The notes under the pieces: generated by a model
What the model saw: the letters and a program-made list of their open reading frames with translations, nothing else
What the model was told of the DNA's origin: nothing
The model's database searches: none
Assembly (NCBI GenBank): GCA_023846275.1
Contig: CM043877.1
Location: forward strand, 17,714,607 to 17,778,606
Source of the DNA: Vanilla planifolia
Taxonomy: Eukaryota; Streptophyta; Magnoliopsida; Asparagales; Orchidaceae
Direction of reading: 5' to 3'
DNA length: 64,000 nucleotides
Program-made: the position numbers and the translations under genes
Shown: positions 1 through 13,160 of the stretch, one piece after another
Position numbering within the stretch: the first letter of the stretch is position 1
How the letters are laid out: every line of letters begins with the position of its first letter

Positions 1-3000
1 ACAATATATTACGTCTTTTGGGATCATATCATATTCTGGTAAAGTATTGCATCATAGCATTTACAAATAAAAAAACAAATCATGTAAAATATATAATAAT
101 GAAATACTTTCAATATATGTATTAATTTATTACAGTAATATCTTTCACTTATTTAATATTTTTATTTGTCTATTTATCCTTTTTAAATCATCAATTTTCT
201 ATTGACTTCTAAGTTTTTAAGTTTCTTTTTGGTCATTTAATCTATCATGTTGAACTTTTAGTTTTTGCATCACTTGTTTGGTGATAATAAAACTATTACA
301 TTATTTTTATTAATATTTTTTTGAGTATTTTTTTATGTCAAAAATAGATAAGTTAATATAATAAAGAGTTTAATCAATTGATTTATAGGGTAATCCATAA
401 ATTAAAACTAGGCATAGCGTTTTAATAACTTTGCTTAAGCTTGGCTCAACTTTAAAATCATAAAACTTTTTATTCTAATTCTTAGTGGTGTAGCTACCCA
501 TTTAGAGATCAATTTTAATGTATTATTTTTTATTAGAATGTTAAATCGATTTCTTTATATTATGTGGTATTAAGATTGCATTTCATTCTTTTACTCTCAT
601 GCATGATTTAATGATACATAAGCTCATCATGAGTCATAACATTTATTAAGTCACTTAAATCTTAAGTAATGTAATTAAAATCATGTTGAATTTGATAGAA
701 ATTATATGAAGTATATCAGTTAACACTAAGCTAAATGTTTTATTGGTCTTGTCATTATATAATATTATATTAATGATTACATTAGTACAACTTTATACAT
801 ACATATATATATATATATATCATCTTAAATACTTAAGTTAATAGAACAACCTAGTTAAATCATATAAATATGTTTTATGAAATATATTAGAATTATGAGT
901 AAATAATAAATTATTTAATCTTTGAACATATATGATATAATAATTATACATGCACAAAATTTTCATATCTATTCATTGGTTACTAGTTGGGACATTTTAC
1001 ATCAATGTGATACATGTAAGACAACTAAAACCTAAGAGAAGCATATAAATTATCATACATATATGATTTTATTATTAGATGTACATGATTTATTCGTTTA
1101 TTAGAAAATAAAATAACATAATCGTGTTGTACTCATAAAATCACCATAATCATCTAGTATGATGAATATAAAATAATCAATAATACATAATGAGTGATAT
1201 TTTATACCTTATGATGTACTTTACTATATTAGTATGATATTTTTGAATTATAAGCAACCACATTGTCATGTACATATGACTAACTTATCAAAAGTGTAAG
1301 AACTCATAAATACTTAAAGTCAACTATTAAGTATAGCTGTAACATATTTATATGACCATTGTAATCACCTTGTATGAAGCACTTACAACCAAAGAAATGA
1401 AACTAAGATCAGAGAGAAACTATCAATTATATAGTACAATATTCATTATTGTACTCATACAATACATTCTATAATAAATATCAACAAGTAAGATTGGTTT
1501 TTGTTAAGGTGATTAGTATTATTTGTTTCTCACTTTGATATTATCTATTGATCATATTTATATGAACCAAAATCAAGATTATAACTAGTTTAATCTCTTT
1601 TAAAATCACATTCTTAGTCATGACAAGTTTCATAAATAGTCTTAGGCATTTGTATGATATAAATAAGATGCACAAGCCAATACATCTATAATAAAAATAA
1701 TCTTAAAACATTCCTACAAAATGACAAAGCATAGAAAAAATTAATTATCATACTACATGAAAGTCAAAAAATAATATTAATATAGAAATATATAATTAAA
1801 CATAATTGTACCCACATGTAGACAATATCCTTAATAGTCATCAAATATATTAATCTCTTAACTCCTAGGTCCTGAAATAAGCTTTAAGAATCCTGAATTT
1901 AATGAGTGTCAGTAACACATCCTATAATGTAAGTGAAAAATTAGTATGATATGCTCAATAGACAAACCTCTAACTATATGTTTTAAAGTAATATAAAGAA
2001 TAAATAAAATAACTGAGTAATAAAATAGAGAAGTAAATAAAAGAATGCATAACAGTCTATAATAAAAAATATTATATCAATGTAATATGATCATATACAT
2101 ATATGTCCAAGTCATCTTAAATATATATTTCTTTTTCTTTACTTTTATTTTATTTTTACATTTATTTTTTCTACCTAATCATTTACATCATAATTAATTA
2201 ATTTATCTACCTAATGGTTCTAAGATATTTTTTTATTATAATTCCTTTTTTATTAGTTATCTTTATTCTTTACAACAACTCACATTGATATTACTAATAA
2301 TAATTTAATTTTTATTATTAAAATACTTTTTCAAAAGTATGTTTAACAAATTATATTCTTTTTCATTATTTTTATCATAATATATAATATGATTGACTCA
2401 TATTATATAGTCAATCTTTACAATAATTAAATCATTGTATTACTATAATTGTATCAATCTAATATCATTATTATGCAAGTATGACCTAAGATAGTTAATA
2501 AATTATGTTGGAGATTAGTTAGATTATTCATAGTAAATTTGTTCATCAAATAATCGTACTAGTCTAATCCATATTTCATATTATATGATATATGCCTTAG
2601 TTTTATGTTTTATTTCATATCATATGATATGATATCTAATATCATATGATATGATTTATTATTGATTCTAATCAATTAAAGAATCATATAGTTGATCTCA
2701 ATTAAGTTGTTAAAAAATATATCATACCAGGGCAATGCATATTTTCATCATTTAATGGACAATGTCCTATATCATATTAGTATGCTCGACATTATATACT
2801 TGTACAATAAATAATATATTTGTTTAATAAACTACTCCAATCATATAGTCGTATTAGTACGATACATGTATGGATAGTCATGGTTTATATTCTCATCTAT
2901 TATTCAGTATGGTACAAGCATCGTACAACTACGACTTATCTATTTCATTATTTTAACTAGTGATCAAACAGATGATCCCTGGTAGTAGTATGTATATCAT

Positions 3001-4850
3001 TGTATTATCTGATATGTGGGTTATGCAAGTGTGATCTATGCATTGATCATAGATTCTTGATAAAAAAAACTCTTACCAACTCTTAATGTAGGCTTGTATT
3101 AGACAATCTGAATAATCATTTAGTGTTATCTACATAGCTCAAAAAATAACAGTCTCTTTTGCTCCATGACATCATCCAAAATCTTGTAAAATCTATTTAT
3201 TTACTTATCAAAATGACAAATATATGTTTTAAGGAGGAAAATCTCAGTAAAATCTTACCTTGAAATATTGTATCAAATTAGGATTAAACCTTAATCTTTT
3301 CTCAAAAGTTTCTCGTCTTCCTTTTCAATCTCACTAGAGTAGCATAAGAACTAGAGGTTTGAGAGCTAAAATGTTTTCCTTCACCCTCCAAGCTCCTCCT
3401 CTCCTTACTATCTTCATTTTCAATCTCACTTGATTTCTAAATAAGATGGAGTTTATTCTTTCATTTAATATGTGAGGATAAGTCAACCACTTAATCATAT
3501 TATTTTTTATATCCTTATCTTTTAAAATTTTATAAAACTCTAAATGATCTTCAAAAAATATAAACTACGTATTTGTAAATTCATTAAGATGAGATCTTTA
3601 TAATGATATATTCAAATTTGACATATAATTATTATCATCCTAACATGCTTTTTGAGATGTCAACTAAGCTATACATAAAACATAAAGTTGGGAACACAAA
3701 ATTAAGGTACATTAATTAAGTTATTATAATATTAACTAAGTTGAGAGTAAAACTTGTCACAACTTTTCCTAACTTGAGTTAATACATGAAAATGAAAGAC
3801 ATCTATATCTTGTTTCTACTTCATCTTACTTTAAACTTTATTGGTAATTTATTTCTTAACATTATTATCATTTTTGTCACCTTTGTTTTTAGGATATAAG
3901 GTATAGGTCATTATATTAAATATTTCAAATGTTGAAAGTATTTTTTTCTAGTTATTATTATTTATTTTTCTATTTATTGTTGGTATATTCTTTGAGCACC
4001 ATATGTGCTTAGTTTACCAATAATAATTAGGATGACAAGGAATGTGATGTAGGATGAAATTATAAAAAGTTAGCTTTAGCTTATAGATAATAGAGAAATA
4101 TTTAAATTTAAATGATATATTCAAATAAGGGCTTACCTAAAGTGTTTTAGGATTAAAATTAGAATATCCTAGGATCACTAAGCACATCCCTAAAAGTCAA
4201 AGACTTACATAATCTCTTTAACACTAGAAATTTCAACCCAATAAGGAGAGCGATTTAACTGCTCACAACTAATATAAATCAACCTATTTATGAAAGTAGA
4301 AATACACACTTAAGTGAAGTTCTTAGATTGGAAATAGATTAGCTTACATATTCACAACACAAGCTTAAAAAATTAGATGTAATGACTAATCCCTCCTATA
4401 AAATGACAAAATGAAGTAATAGTTGAGTTAAGCATTTTCTTGGTAATCGACACTATTAATGTTACTAGATAATGAGTTAAGATCTCTACTTTAAGCCTTT
4501 TGCTTACCTTCCCAAGGCATTTTTAATATCACATTGTTAGTTGATTTCTCTTGACACTTATTGTCTTAAGCAACCTTGGTAGTAGTACTTGGTTACTATA
4601 TTTTAAATTTTTTTTACAACATCATGAGTATCTCTATTTAAATAGATCTTAAGATATATAATAGTAATTTTCTAGCTTAAGAATATAAAATAATATTTTG
4701 AAATTATTTTTTATCACATTTTGAAATTCTAAGGATATTTTAAGAATACCAAAAGTCACCAAAAATTAAAAGCAATTATACATTAAATGTTTTTGAAAAA
4801 ATTTAGTTGAAAAGTTCAAAAATTAATGTAATAAGTTGTTCCTAAATATC
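1..4850. other. AT-rich intergenic sequence, no gene recognised
   Basis: There are no convincing open frames or transposon protein relics. It contains an AT dinucleotide run near 803-820 and two copies of the palindrome-containing word TATCATATGATATGAT near 2,624-2,655. Words such as ATCATATT and CATATGAT recur throughout. Confidence 0.6.
2622..2656. repeat. Duplicated palindrome (TATCATATGATATGAT x2)
   Basis: Two copies of the same 16-bp word, each centred on the palindrome ATCATATGAT, are separated by only a few bases. Similar ATCATATGAT-type words recur at lower density across 1-11 kb. The function is unknown; hairpin formation is possible. Confidence 0.6.
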
Positions 4851-5803
4851 TAGTGTAGATTTCTACTTTTTAAGCAATGTAATGAGTGGAATAATTGGGG
4901 CTACACATGTGAAGAGGCACGAGGATATTTTGATAATTGAGTCACAAGCTAGTGCAGGTTAGCAGAGGTTCACTAGTCGATAATAATTCAACAATCAGCA
5001 CTGATGGTTGGTTGGTCACAAAAGGCAATGAAGTTGGCACAGGTTCGATGGTCAATGAGGGATAGCCTAATTTCATGGTACAATGTGGATTTGCAAATCA
5101 GCTCAAGTTGTGGATAACATTAATGGCTACCAAGTCAACATGAGTCTTGACCTGGAGAGGCAAATAGACTAAGTGAACAGAGTGCCTGTGGCCCAAAACT
5201 TAATTTATATCATTTTAACCAAATTTTGTATCAAAGAACTGCATGATTTCTATAAGGATTACTTGGACTATATTTTATTTAAAAAAATTTGATAAGAAAG
5301 CTACTAAGTGACTTTCAAATGATTCAAAATAAAGTATAGGTTTAAATAATCAGATAAACTGAAGATAAATAATTAAAATATGTTGATGAATAAAGGTAGG
5401 TTGCAATTGATCACATCCTAATGATAATGATAATAAAAACTAATAAGTAGATGAGTCAATCCTAACATGACTTTGAGTCTAAATAGAATTAATATATGTC
5501 TATGTGAAACCTCTGTGTGATGTGCAGGACACCACTACATCATAGTAGATTTAATGAAATATTAGTCAGGTCTCTTAAGGGTGAAGTGGGTAAGGGTATT
5601 AAGCAAACTACTTAAAAATTACTCTTGTATTTCTCTTTATTTCACATTTGTTTTGCTTGTAGCTTCTCAATTCACATTTATCATCATTGAAGAAAAGATT
5701 TATTAAGAACAAGAAAAGTTTTCTTAAAAAATAGCTCTCAAGTTGTTTGGAAACGTTTTCTTATTTGATTAACGTCATAATTAACCTCCACTCTTGTAAT
5801 ATC
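4850..5803 (+). mobile_element. Ty1/copia LTR relic (3' part)
   Basis: The segment ends in a degenerate LTR terminus, CATAATTAACCTCCACTCTT, near 5,776-5,795. It is followed about 25 bp later by a primer-site-like GTAGTATCAAA and then by gag relics. The part near 4,860-5,170 is noticeably richer in G and C than its surroundings, as is common for U3. The 5' boundary is approximate. Confidence 0.5.
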
Positions 5804-5825
5804 TGGTTCTTAATAAACTCAACAA

Positions 5826-5837
5826 GTAGTATCAAAT
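5826..5837 (+). other. Degenerate tRNA-Met primer binding site
   Basis: GTAGTATCAAAT resembles the plant retrotransposon primer site TGGTATCAGAGC. It sits just after an LTR end and before gag-like sequence, which is the expected order. Confidence 0.5.
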
Positions 5838-7000
5838 TCGCATTGTAAAAAATGAAGTAATTCTTGAGAAAAGATCTTACTCTAATCTCATTTTTGTGTG
5901 GTGAATTATATATAATCTTATTATTATTATGGATTGTCTTCCTTTATTTGTAAGGAAGCACTTTTCTATATAGAAAAATGCATTCAAAACTTTGTTCTAA
6001 GCTTAAACCTTGACTTGTGGTTCTTGTTTGAATAACCATACATCATCTCAATTGATTCAAGAGAAAATTCTAGAATTTGAGATAATTAAATACTAAATGA
6101 ATAAATTATTTATATTGTGAAATTTCTTAAGACATTGGCATTAAGATTTGTCATTCACATACTTCTTTTGAAGTTATGTAGGAATTATATACATTATAAG
6201 GTGATAAATAGTCGCAAATCTCTATTGAAGATAAAAAGGAGAAGAAGCAAAAGAAAAAAAAAAAGAAGGTGAATCAAGTATTTATGGAATGTCTTTTAGA
6301 TAAAGGTATTCACCTTCTTGTATAGATAATAGTTCACTTGCTGATTGCGATGAATATTTATCTAATTGTTTTTATGATTTAGTGAAAAAAAACATAAGAA
6401 GTTGATCAACAAGTTTGCTATTTAAAAGTGAAATGCAACAAGCATGAACAACATATCCATGAGTTGTAAAGGCAATGTAATTATCTTAGAATAACAAATA
6501 AATAACTTCAAGAAGATGTAAAGTTACATATTTCCTTCTCTAAGTTATAAGACTAGTTTATTGATTATGAAAACTTATTATCTATAAATAACTCTTGTAT
6601 TGATGCTTTGAAATGTGAAAATATTCAACTAAGAAAATAGAATGCTAAAATTTAAGAAAAATTAATTCATTTTGATATGTTGCAAAAGGAACTTAATGAT
6701 TTAAAGGAAAATTTTTTTGTCAATTCACGTGGTTCCTTCAATGTGCATGCTTACCTTCACGTGAAGTTGAGTAGTGGTAGTAAGGCTGTTAATAATGTTC
6801 TCATTTGCATGTTTCTCACACATATTGTAATTTGATTATCAAATCAAAACTTATTTGTAATTATTGCTACAAATCTAGGTATATTTCCATTGATTTCTCC
6901 ATTAACATACCCATAAATTTAAAAACAAATAAATATATTTAGATTCTCAAACGTAGAACTTTGTATGCAAGACTTACAAAAACATCACTTTTACACTATA
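5838..7000 (+). pseudogene. Copia (Sirevirus-like) gag relic
   Basis: Conceptual translation, allowing frameshifts and stops, gives a Lys/Glu-rich coiled-coil stretch including LQKELNDLKEN near 6,680, then ICNYCYKSRYIS near 6,855. The latter matches the start of the CxxC zinc knuckle that closes Sirevirus gag. A further NKYIxILK matches the region just after the knuckle. The frame is broken many times. No pol follows, so the element is 3'-truncated or decayed beyond recognition. Confidence 0.55.
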
Positions 7001-10000
7001 TCACTTATGAACCTAAGATGGTTTGTGTTCTTTAAATGAAAGCATAAATAGTTGTGTACTTTTTTCTCCTTATTAAGGACTTATGAAAACAAACATTGGG
7101 TTATGAGCTTTACTTTTGACTTAATAAAATTTTTATTTATAAGCAAATGTGGTCTTTATCTTAATAAAATAATAATATTATTATAATATAAATTTTGAGA
7201 GTTAATTTAAATCTGTTTTGATATGCTATCACATCCCATCAATTACAAAATAATATAACCTAATAAAATATATCCATAATATAATATTATTAATTAAATT
7301 AGAGAAAGTAACATAAATTGAGGACACAAGTCAACCTAAATGAGTGAGGGTGATGAAAAACTATAAAAATCTAAAAACATCAAATTTATTACAACTAATA
7401 GAAATAACATCACACAATATATAATTATTGTTGCATGAAATGTTAATAGTTAAAATTAAAACACTGTCTAAAATATAATATTTAAGTTATCCTCAAGTGC
7501 ATAAGCTTTATCACATTTACACTCACGAGTACAACATGTTCTCACCCTGACATCGTAAATTATCCTCTAAGGACCTACAACTCTGTAAGTGTTAGTATCT
7601 TAACTTATAATATAAATAGGAAATAAGAATGATATATTTAGTTGATAAACTATTAACTTGGATTCTATGCTCAAGGTTAAAACAATACAAGAGTGAACAT
7701 ACAATTGAATTCAATGTTCTTACAAGAAATAATGTTATAAAAATAACTTGAAATAAAATATAACTTAGCTCAAAGGATGTGAAAGAAGCTTGTGAAAAAT
7801 GATCCAAGCTAGAATCCATGGCTTGGCTCTTCCCTCTTCTTATGCAATGAAGATTTTTAAATGATGCTGTGGCAACTCCTTATTCGTCTTTCCTAAATTT
7901 TGTTGCTACATTTTTTTTCTTTCTCTGTTCTTAACATTTGAAAACATGTAAAACTCGTTTTTTACTTTTTATACAAAAACATAATAAAACCAAGCATTTA
8001 ACTTTTCATTCAAGTAATAAAGTATTTTTTTTATGATTAAGTGAAAGTACAAAATTTTTTTCATAACTCTTTAAAATACATGCTTGTACATATAAAAGTA
8101 ATGTTAACAAATCCTTTACATATCTTTTTTTCAAATAAAATAAAAACAAAAATAACACATCTAAAGAAAATTATAACATCTTTTAGATCATGTGCTAGCT
8201 CACTTCATCTTGATAGTTTCATGAAATGTTTTTTTTTTTTTGCTTGAAAATGTTAGGCCAAAATAATCATGAGTCAACTAATACTAACTTAGTAATAAAA
8301 AATATATAACATAATAAAAATAAGAAATTATATGATAACCACATGCATATATTATATCAAGAATAATATAAATCAATACAACTTATTATATTTCTTTTTT
8401 AGATTGATTTCAAACCTATTTTTATATTGAAAAATCATATTAATTTCTTTTTTCTCTTTTTTTCATCTGAAATACTTATTCTGAATCATCCAATGACATC
8501 ATATTGATAATACTCCTAAACAAATGTTATTATAAGTAGTAGTCTTATTACCAAAAAAAATTATTTTGTATAACAAAATACTTACTTTTGAATAAATATT
8601 ATTATAGATAGCAATTTTGCTTTGAAAAATCATCGTTGAAACTTTATATCTAACTCATATTATATCACTTTGATATCAACATTTCTTGATCACCTATTTT
8701 ATCTTTTAACATATATAACATGACATACATTTAGTATATAACTAATCAAAATATATAACAAACAATACATGATGACATATTATTATAATAATAAGATTAA
8801 GCAACTCTAAGTAATTTTTTTTTCATATATCATTTGAAACTTTTAACTTAGAATTACACTTCATATGAATTCATATGCATTACAGACAAGTTTTTTTACC
8901 TCTTAAATTTGAGTAATGGTCTTATCAAGGGTTAGAACTTTGCTCCAACTCTCGATTACTATTGTACCCAAAAGTTTTTTTTCCTTTGTTTTGTCTTTGC
9001 TCTCTTACATAAATTATTTCCAAATCTCTTAAATACTTTCACTTTGTTTTCTTTTTCCTCTTTTAATGATGGCTTAGTGATTTGCCTCTTAAATTTCTCT
9101 TAAAAGAAATACTTTAAATCATGACTAACACCATTTTTTATAATTATTCTCATAACTTTTCACAAGCTTGATGTTTCAAATGCCTCTAAAAGTTATGACT
9201 CTTCATTTGGATGCCTTTCAACTTTTGACCTTTCATTTTTAAAGGCTTTTTATTGATTAAACTTGTCATCATATCGGTTTTGTTGACTGTTTATTGTTTT
9301 AAGTTTTAAATGTTGTTCAATTTCTACAAATCCTTTAAATATAATCACTAGATTCGTATTATACATTTCTCATTCTAATCTAAATTCACATTCATTTTTC
9401 TTATTATATTATTATAATATCATTGTTGCATTATAAATGGTTTCTTATAAGACACAATCAAAGATAGTCTATGCTTTTATGTCTTAATCATATTGATACG
9501 ATAAATTGTATCATATTGTATGAAAATTTTGGAGTATCTTTTCTTGAGCCACTTTTGTACTGAATCTTTTCTCATCACATAATTGTATGATACGATATGC
9601 TCGTTCATACTCTATAACCTCATACTTTATAGATTTCACACTTACACATGGTCATATGTATAAGTTTATCTTATTATACTTATGTTATCAGGCACTTTAA
9701 ACTCTATTGTACTAATACATTTTTATCTTTTGTATTAAATGATTATGTATTATGTATTGATTATTTATTCTTATGTATTAGTAACCTAATATGATATCAT
9801 GATCATCTTGTATAATCCTTGGCCCTCTTTTATGTGCTTGCATCTCTGTCTTCTATTCATTCTCTCTCTTACATAATCATACCATACAGTACTCCTTAGT
9901 CATATTATATGATCAATCACTTACCCACTTCACCTCACAGACAACTTTGACTCACAACGAATTATATTCTATCATACTTATATGTTATGATAATCATATT

Positions 10001-11645
10001 AGTATGACATAATTATATATCAAATCTTTTTATCCAATTAATTCTCTAACCTGATTATATTATATGATCTTATTTTATCATACTTAAAATCTTTAAACAT
10101 CTTTAGAAAATTTTAAAAAAAGTATAAAAATTTTGTAAATATATTAATATTAAAAATAATTATTTATAACTCTTCTCTTTTTAAGTTTATTAGTTATTTT
10201 TTAATATTCTGTTTTCCATTATTAGAGTTTGTTAAAATTTCTTTCTCTACTTTTGAGATGTTTTAAGTGTTCTTCATAAAGGTAAACAAATGAATAATAT
10301 CCCATTATCTTAAGTTTAAATCTATTTATATAGGCCTTAGAACAATATCCCTTACATAGTTTGGTTCAATCCTACAAAAGAATAGATCAAATAAATATGA
10401 TTAAGTGTATCATATTATACGATACTCCATAAATCTAAACTTTGATAATTATCTCTTAAGAAAAATAATAACATACTTATACGATAAAGGTATTATACAT
10501 GTCAAACTAAAATATCTAGTCAACTTAACTTAAGATCATCCATGAACAAGTCTCTATTTGATTCAAATACTAACTAATCAAATTATATAATGAGATCATC
10601 TTATAAGTATAATTAGTATAAATAATGCATTCCTTACTCAAATCATTCTTATTTTAAATTTAACTTTGATTATATAATAATAACTAATGTAATATATTAT
10701 GTATGTAATGTCTTATAATAGAAAATATATATGTAAATCAATCTAAATGAAATACACTTCTTAAAACTAAATTTATTTTTGTGATAATATATTTGAAATT
10801 ATTTAAACACTTTCATTCAAATCTCATTGAATCTTAACATCTCATGTAAATTATTATAGGTTTAACATATTAGAGATAGCTAATAAAGATATTCTCTAAG
10901 TGCTACTTAAGCTCTTGTTTCTCTTGATGCTAGTTATAGTTCACATCACGAACACCACTATTAAGATTCTTGAGTCAAGTGACTAAGTTCTCTATATGAT
11001 TGATATATTTGATCTTAAGATATATGATCTAAAAAAATCTTAAGAAAAAATACTAGTAATAATGACACAATGATTTTGTTGTTAACAAACAAGTGATGAA
11101 AGATCAAATGTTCAATATATAGTAATATTCTTAAAATATAATTCAGTTTGGGTATAATCTTTTATGTCATATTTTAAAAATGATAATAAGACATGAATAT
11201 GTCTGGATGCTCCACAACAAAACAAGTACTCCATAAAGTAAGGTATATATACTTATATAAAGCATTACATTGATCTAATAAGTGTACCATATATGATGTA
11301 TTCCTAAGTCTAATCTTAAGTTCAATCCAAATGCATAGTGTTGTTGATGGTGGTTCTATGGTATAACAGTGTTATTCTAAGTTGTGCATAAACGATCTTG
11401 CTTAAGAAGTGAGTTTGGTCTTCACAAAATAGTATTTGTGGTGCTCTCTCAAATAATACCAATTAAAGTAGTGTTTTATCACCATTTCTCAATCTAAGTA
11501 TGCTTTGGGATTAAATTTTTTATCAGTTGCTTCTAGCTTAACCACTTTAACATAGCGGTCGTCATCTTTATACAATTTATGTACAAGTTGATGAGCTCGT
11601 ACGTGTGTTTGAGGATGGTATCCATGTGAGTGTTGATGTAAATCG
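7001..11645. other. AT-rich intergenic sequence, no gene recognised
   Basis: The small open frames here (7,592-7,819 and 8,041-8,247) are Phe/Leu/Lys-rich translations of AT-rich DNA with no family resemblance. Nothing else was identified. Confidence 0.6.
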
Positions 11646-13072
11646 TGTGAGAACAACGCACAAGAGGGGAGGGGTGAATTGTGCTTTTCACTAAAATTTA
11701 GATTTTGAAAAATCTTTCAATTAAAAACGTTTGTAAATAAATTGTGAAATAAAAACGAAAAGTGCAATAATAAGACAAGCAAACAAAAGACAAAGATTTT
11801 TAGGTGGTTCGGCCAAACCCGTGCCTACATCCACCCCCGATCAACCCGATCGGGCTTCCACTAACCACTCCCTTTTGCCGAAGCCGGTAGGGGTAAACCA
11901 AGTACAACCGGTGCTCCAACGAGACACCAAAAATTCGAACAAATCCAGCTACAATAATGCATATAATTTTTACAATAGCAATGCATACAAAAATCCTACA
12001 CCTTTAATTTCTCAAAGCAAAGTGGCACAACTAAATGTTACCGAATGATGCAACGAAATGTGGAAGAAAGCTGTTGAAATTTTAGAAGAAGATTGAGCCC
12101 GTAGCTCCCACAAGTATGCCAATTGTTGCTCTCGGTTTTGGCCTTTTTCTTTAGTTCTTGAAGAAGTTTGCAAGTGGATTCATCAATCAAATAAATTGTA
12201 AAATGTCCTATATATATAGTCCACCAAAAAGCAATTCCAAACGACTAGAAAAACGGTAAAAAAGAAACCGGAAAATAGCCGTTGCCGGAAGCCCGAAAAG
12301 GAAGAAGAAGAGCAGCAGCCGTCCGATCCCACTTCAAGAATGGACGGCTGGATGGACTTCTCGGCTTGATCATCTCTAGACCGTCTGATCCGGGCGGACT
12401 TGATCTGAACCATTGGATCCCACGCGCTGAACGAACGGCGCTGATTAAACAGCCGTTCGAAATTACTCTCGCCCGTTGGATCTGGGCGGGCTTGATCTGA
12501 ACCATTGGATCCCACGTGCTGAACGAACGGCGCTGATTAAACAGCCGTTCGAAATTACTCTCGCCCGTTGGATCTGGGCGGGCTTGATCTGCGCCTTTGG
12601 ATCCTGCCGAAGTTATAAGGTGGGATTTTTAGTCACACACTGCAGAATGAAATTTGGCACACCGCTTAATAATACATTTGCGCCGTTTAACCTGCGAGCC
12701 ACTTTGGGGCTGGCTCCCCCCTTCCTTGACCGGGATTTCATCACCCGGTTCAGGTTGACTTAGCCATGCACTGTTCTTTGACCGTAGACCGCGCTGAAGT
12801 TAGACTTAGCCGAGCTCCTCTCGGCAGGCTTGGCTTAGCCAGGCACTGTTCCGTTGACCGTTGACCAGCGCTAGCCGAGCTGCTCTCGGCGGTCTTTGGG
12901 CGGGCTTTGCTCGCCCCTTTCGGGTCAACCAAATTTTTATTTTTTATTTTTTTTTATTTCTAAAAAGGCCTGGACGGGCTGTTTTGACGCCGGGTCGACC
13001 CGCCCATGCTACAGTGCTTTTTCCTGAGACTTTTGCTGATTTAGGGTATTTTTGACGAATTTTTTAGCCACA
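11646..13072 (-). mobile_element. Solo-LTR-like element with GC-rich U3
   Basis: Read on the - strand, this has the order of a plant LTR. A GC-rich U3 (13,050-12,230) is followed by a TATATATA box near 12,208-12,217. A transcribed region then ends in AATTCACCCCTCCCCTCTTG near 11,655-11,675 and in CACA. The proposed ends are TGTG and CACA. The flanking bases (AATCG and AATTT) do not form a clean target-site duplication, so the boundaries are provisional. No internal coding region is attached. Confidence 0.55.
12401..12600. repeat. 92-bp tandem repeat (2 full copies plus partial)
   Basis: Copies at 12,401-12,492 and 12,493-12,584 are nearly identical (for example CCCACGCGCTG against CCCACGTGCTG). 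A third begins at 12,585 and diverges after TGATCTG. Related sequence also precedes copy 1 (GTCTGATCCGGGCGGACT). The repeat lies in the U3-like, GC-rich part of the LTR and is full of CpG. Confidence 0.9.
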
Positions 13073-13160
13073 AATTTGAATATAAGTGTATAAAAATAAT
13101 TTTATATTCTTATAGTATTATAAGTTAATTAAGTGGCTATGAAAAGAAATTCGTAAAAAA
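13053..13160. repeat. Short inverted repeat (MITE-like)
   Basis: CGAATTTTTTAGCCAC near 13,056-13,071 is the imperfect reverse complement of GTGGCTATGAAAAGAAATTCG near 13,132-13,152, around an AT-rich centre. This could be a miniature transposon, or the edge of the neighbouring LTR facing a related end. No target-site duplication was confirmed. Confidence 0.45.

Noticed and set aside
12183-13055. Several overlapping open frames of 60-110 codons on both strands
   Set aside because: They arise because the GC-rich LTR island has few stop codons. They overlap on both strands, repeat the 92-bp unit and match no protein family.
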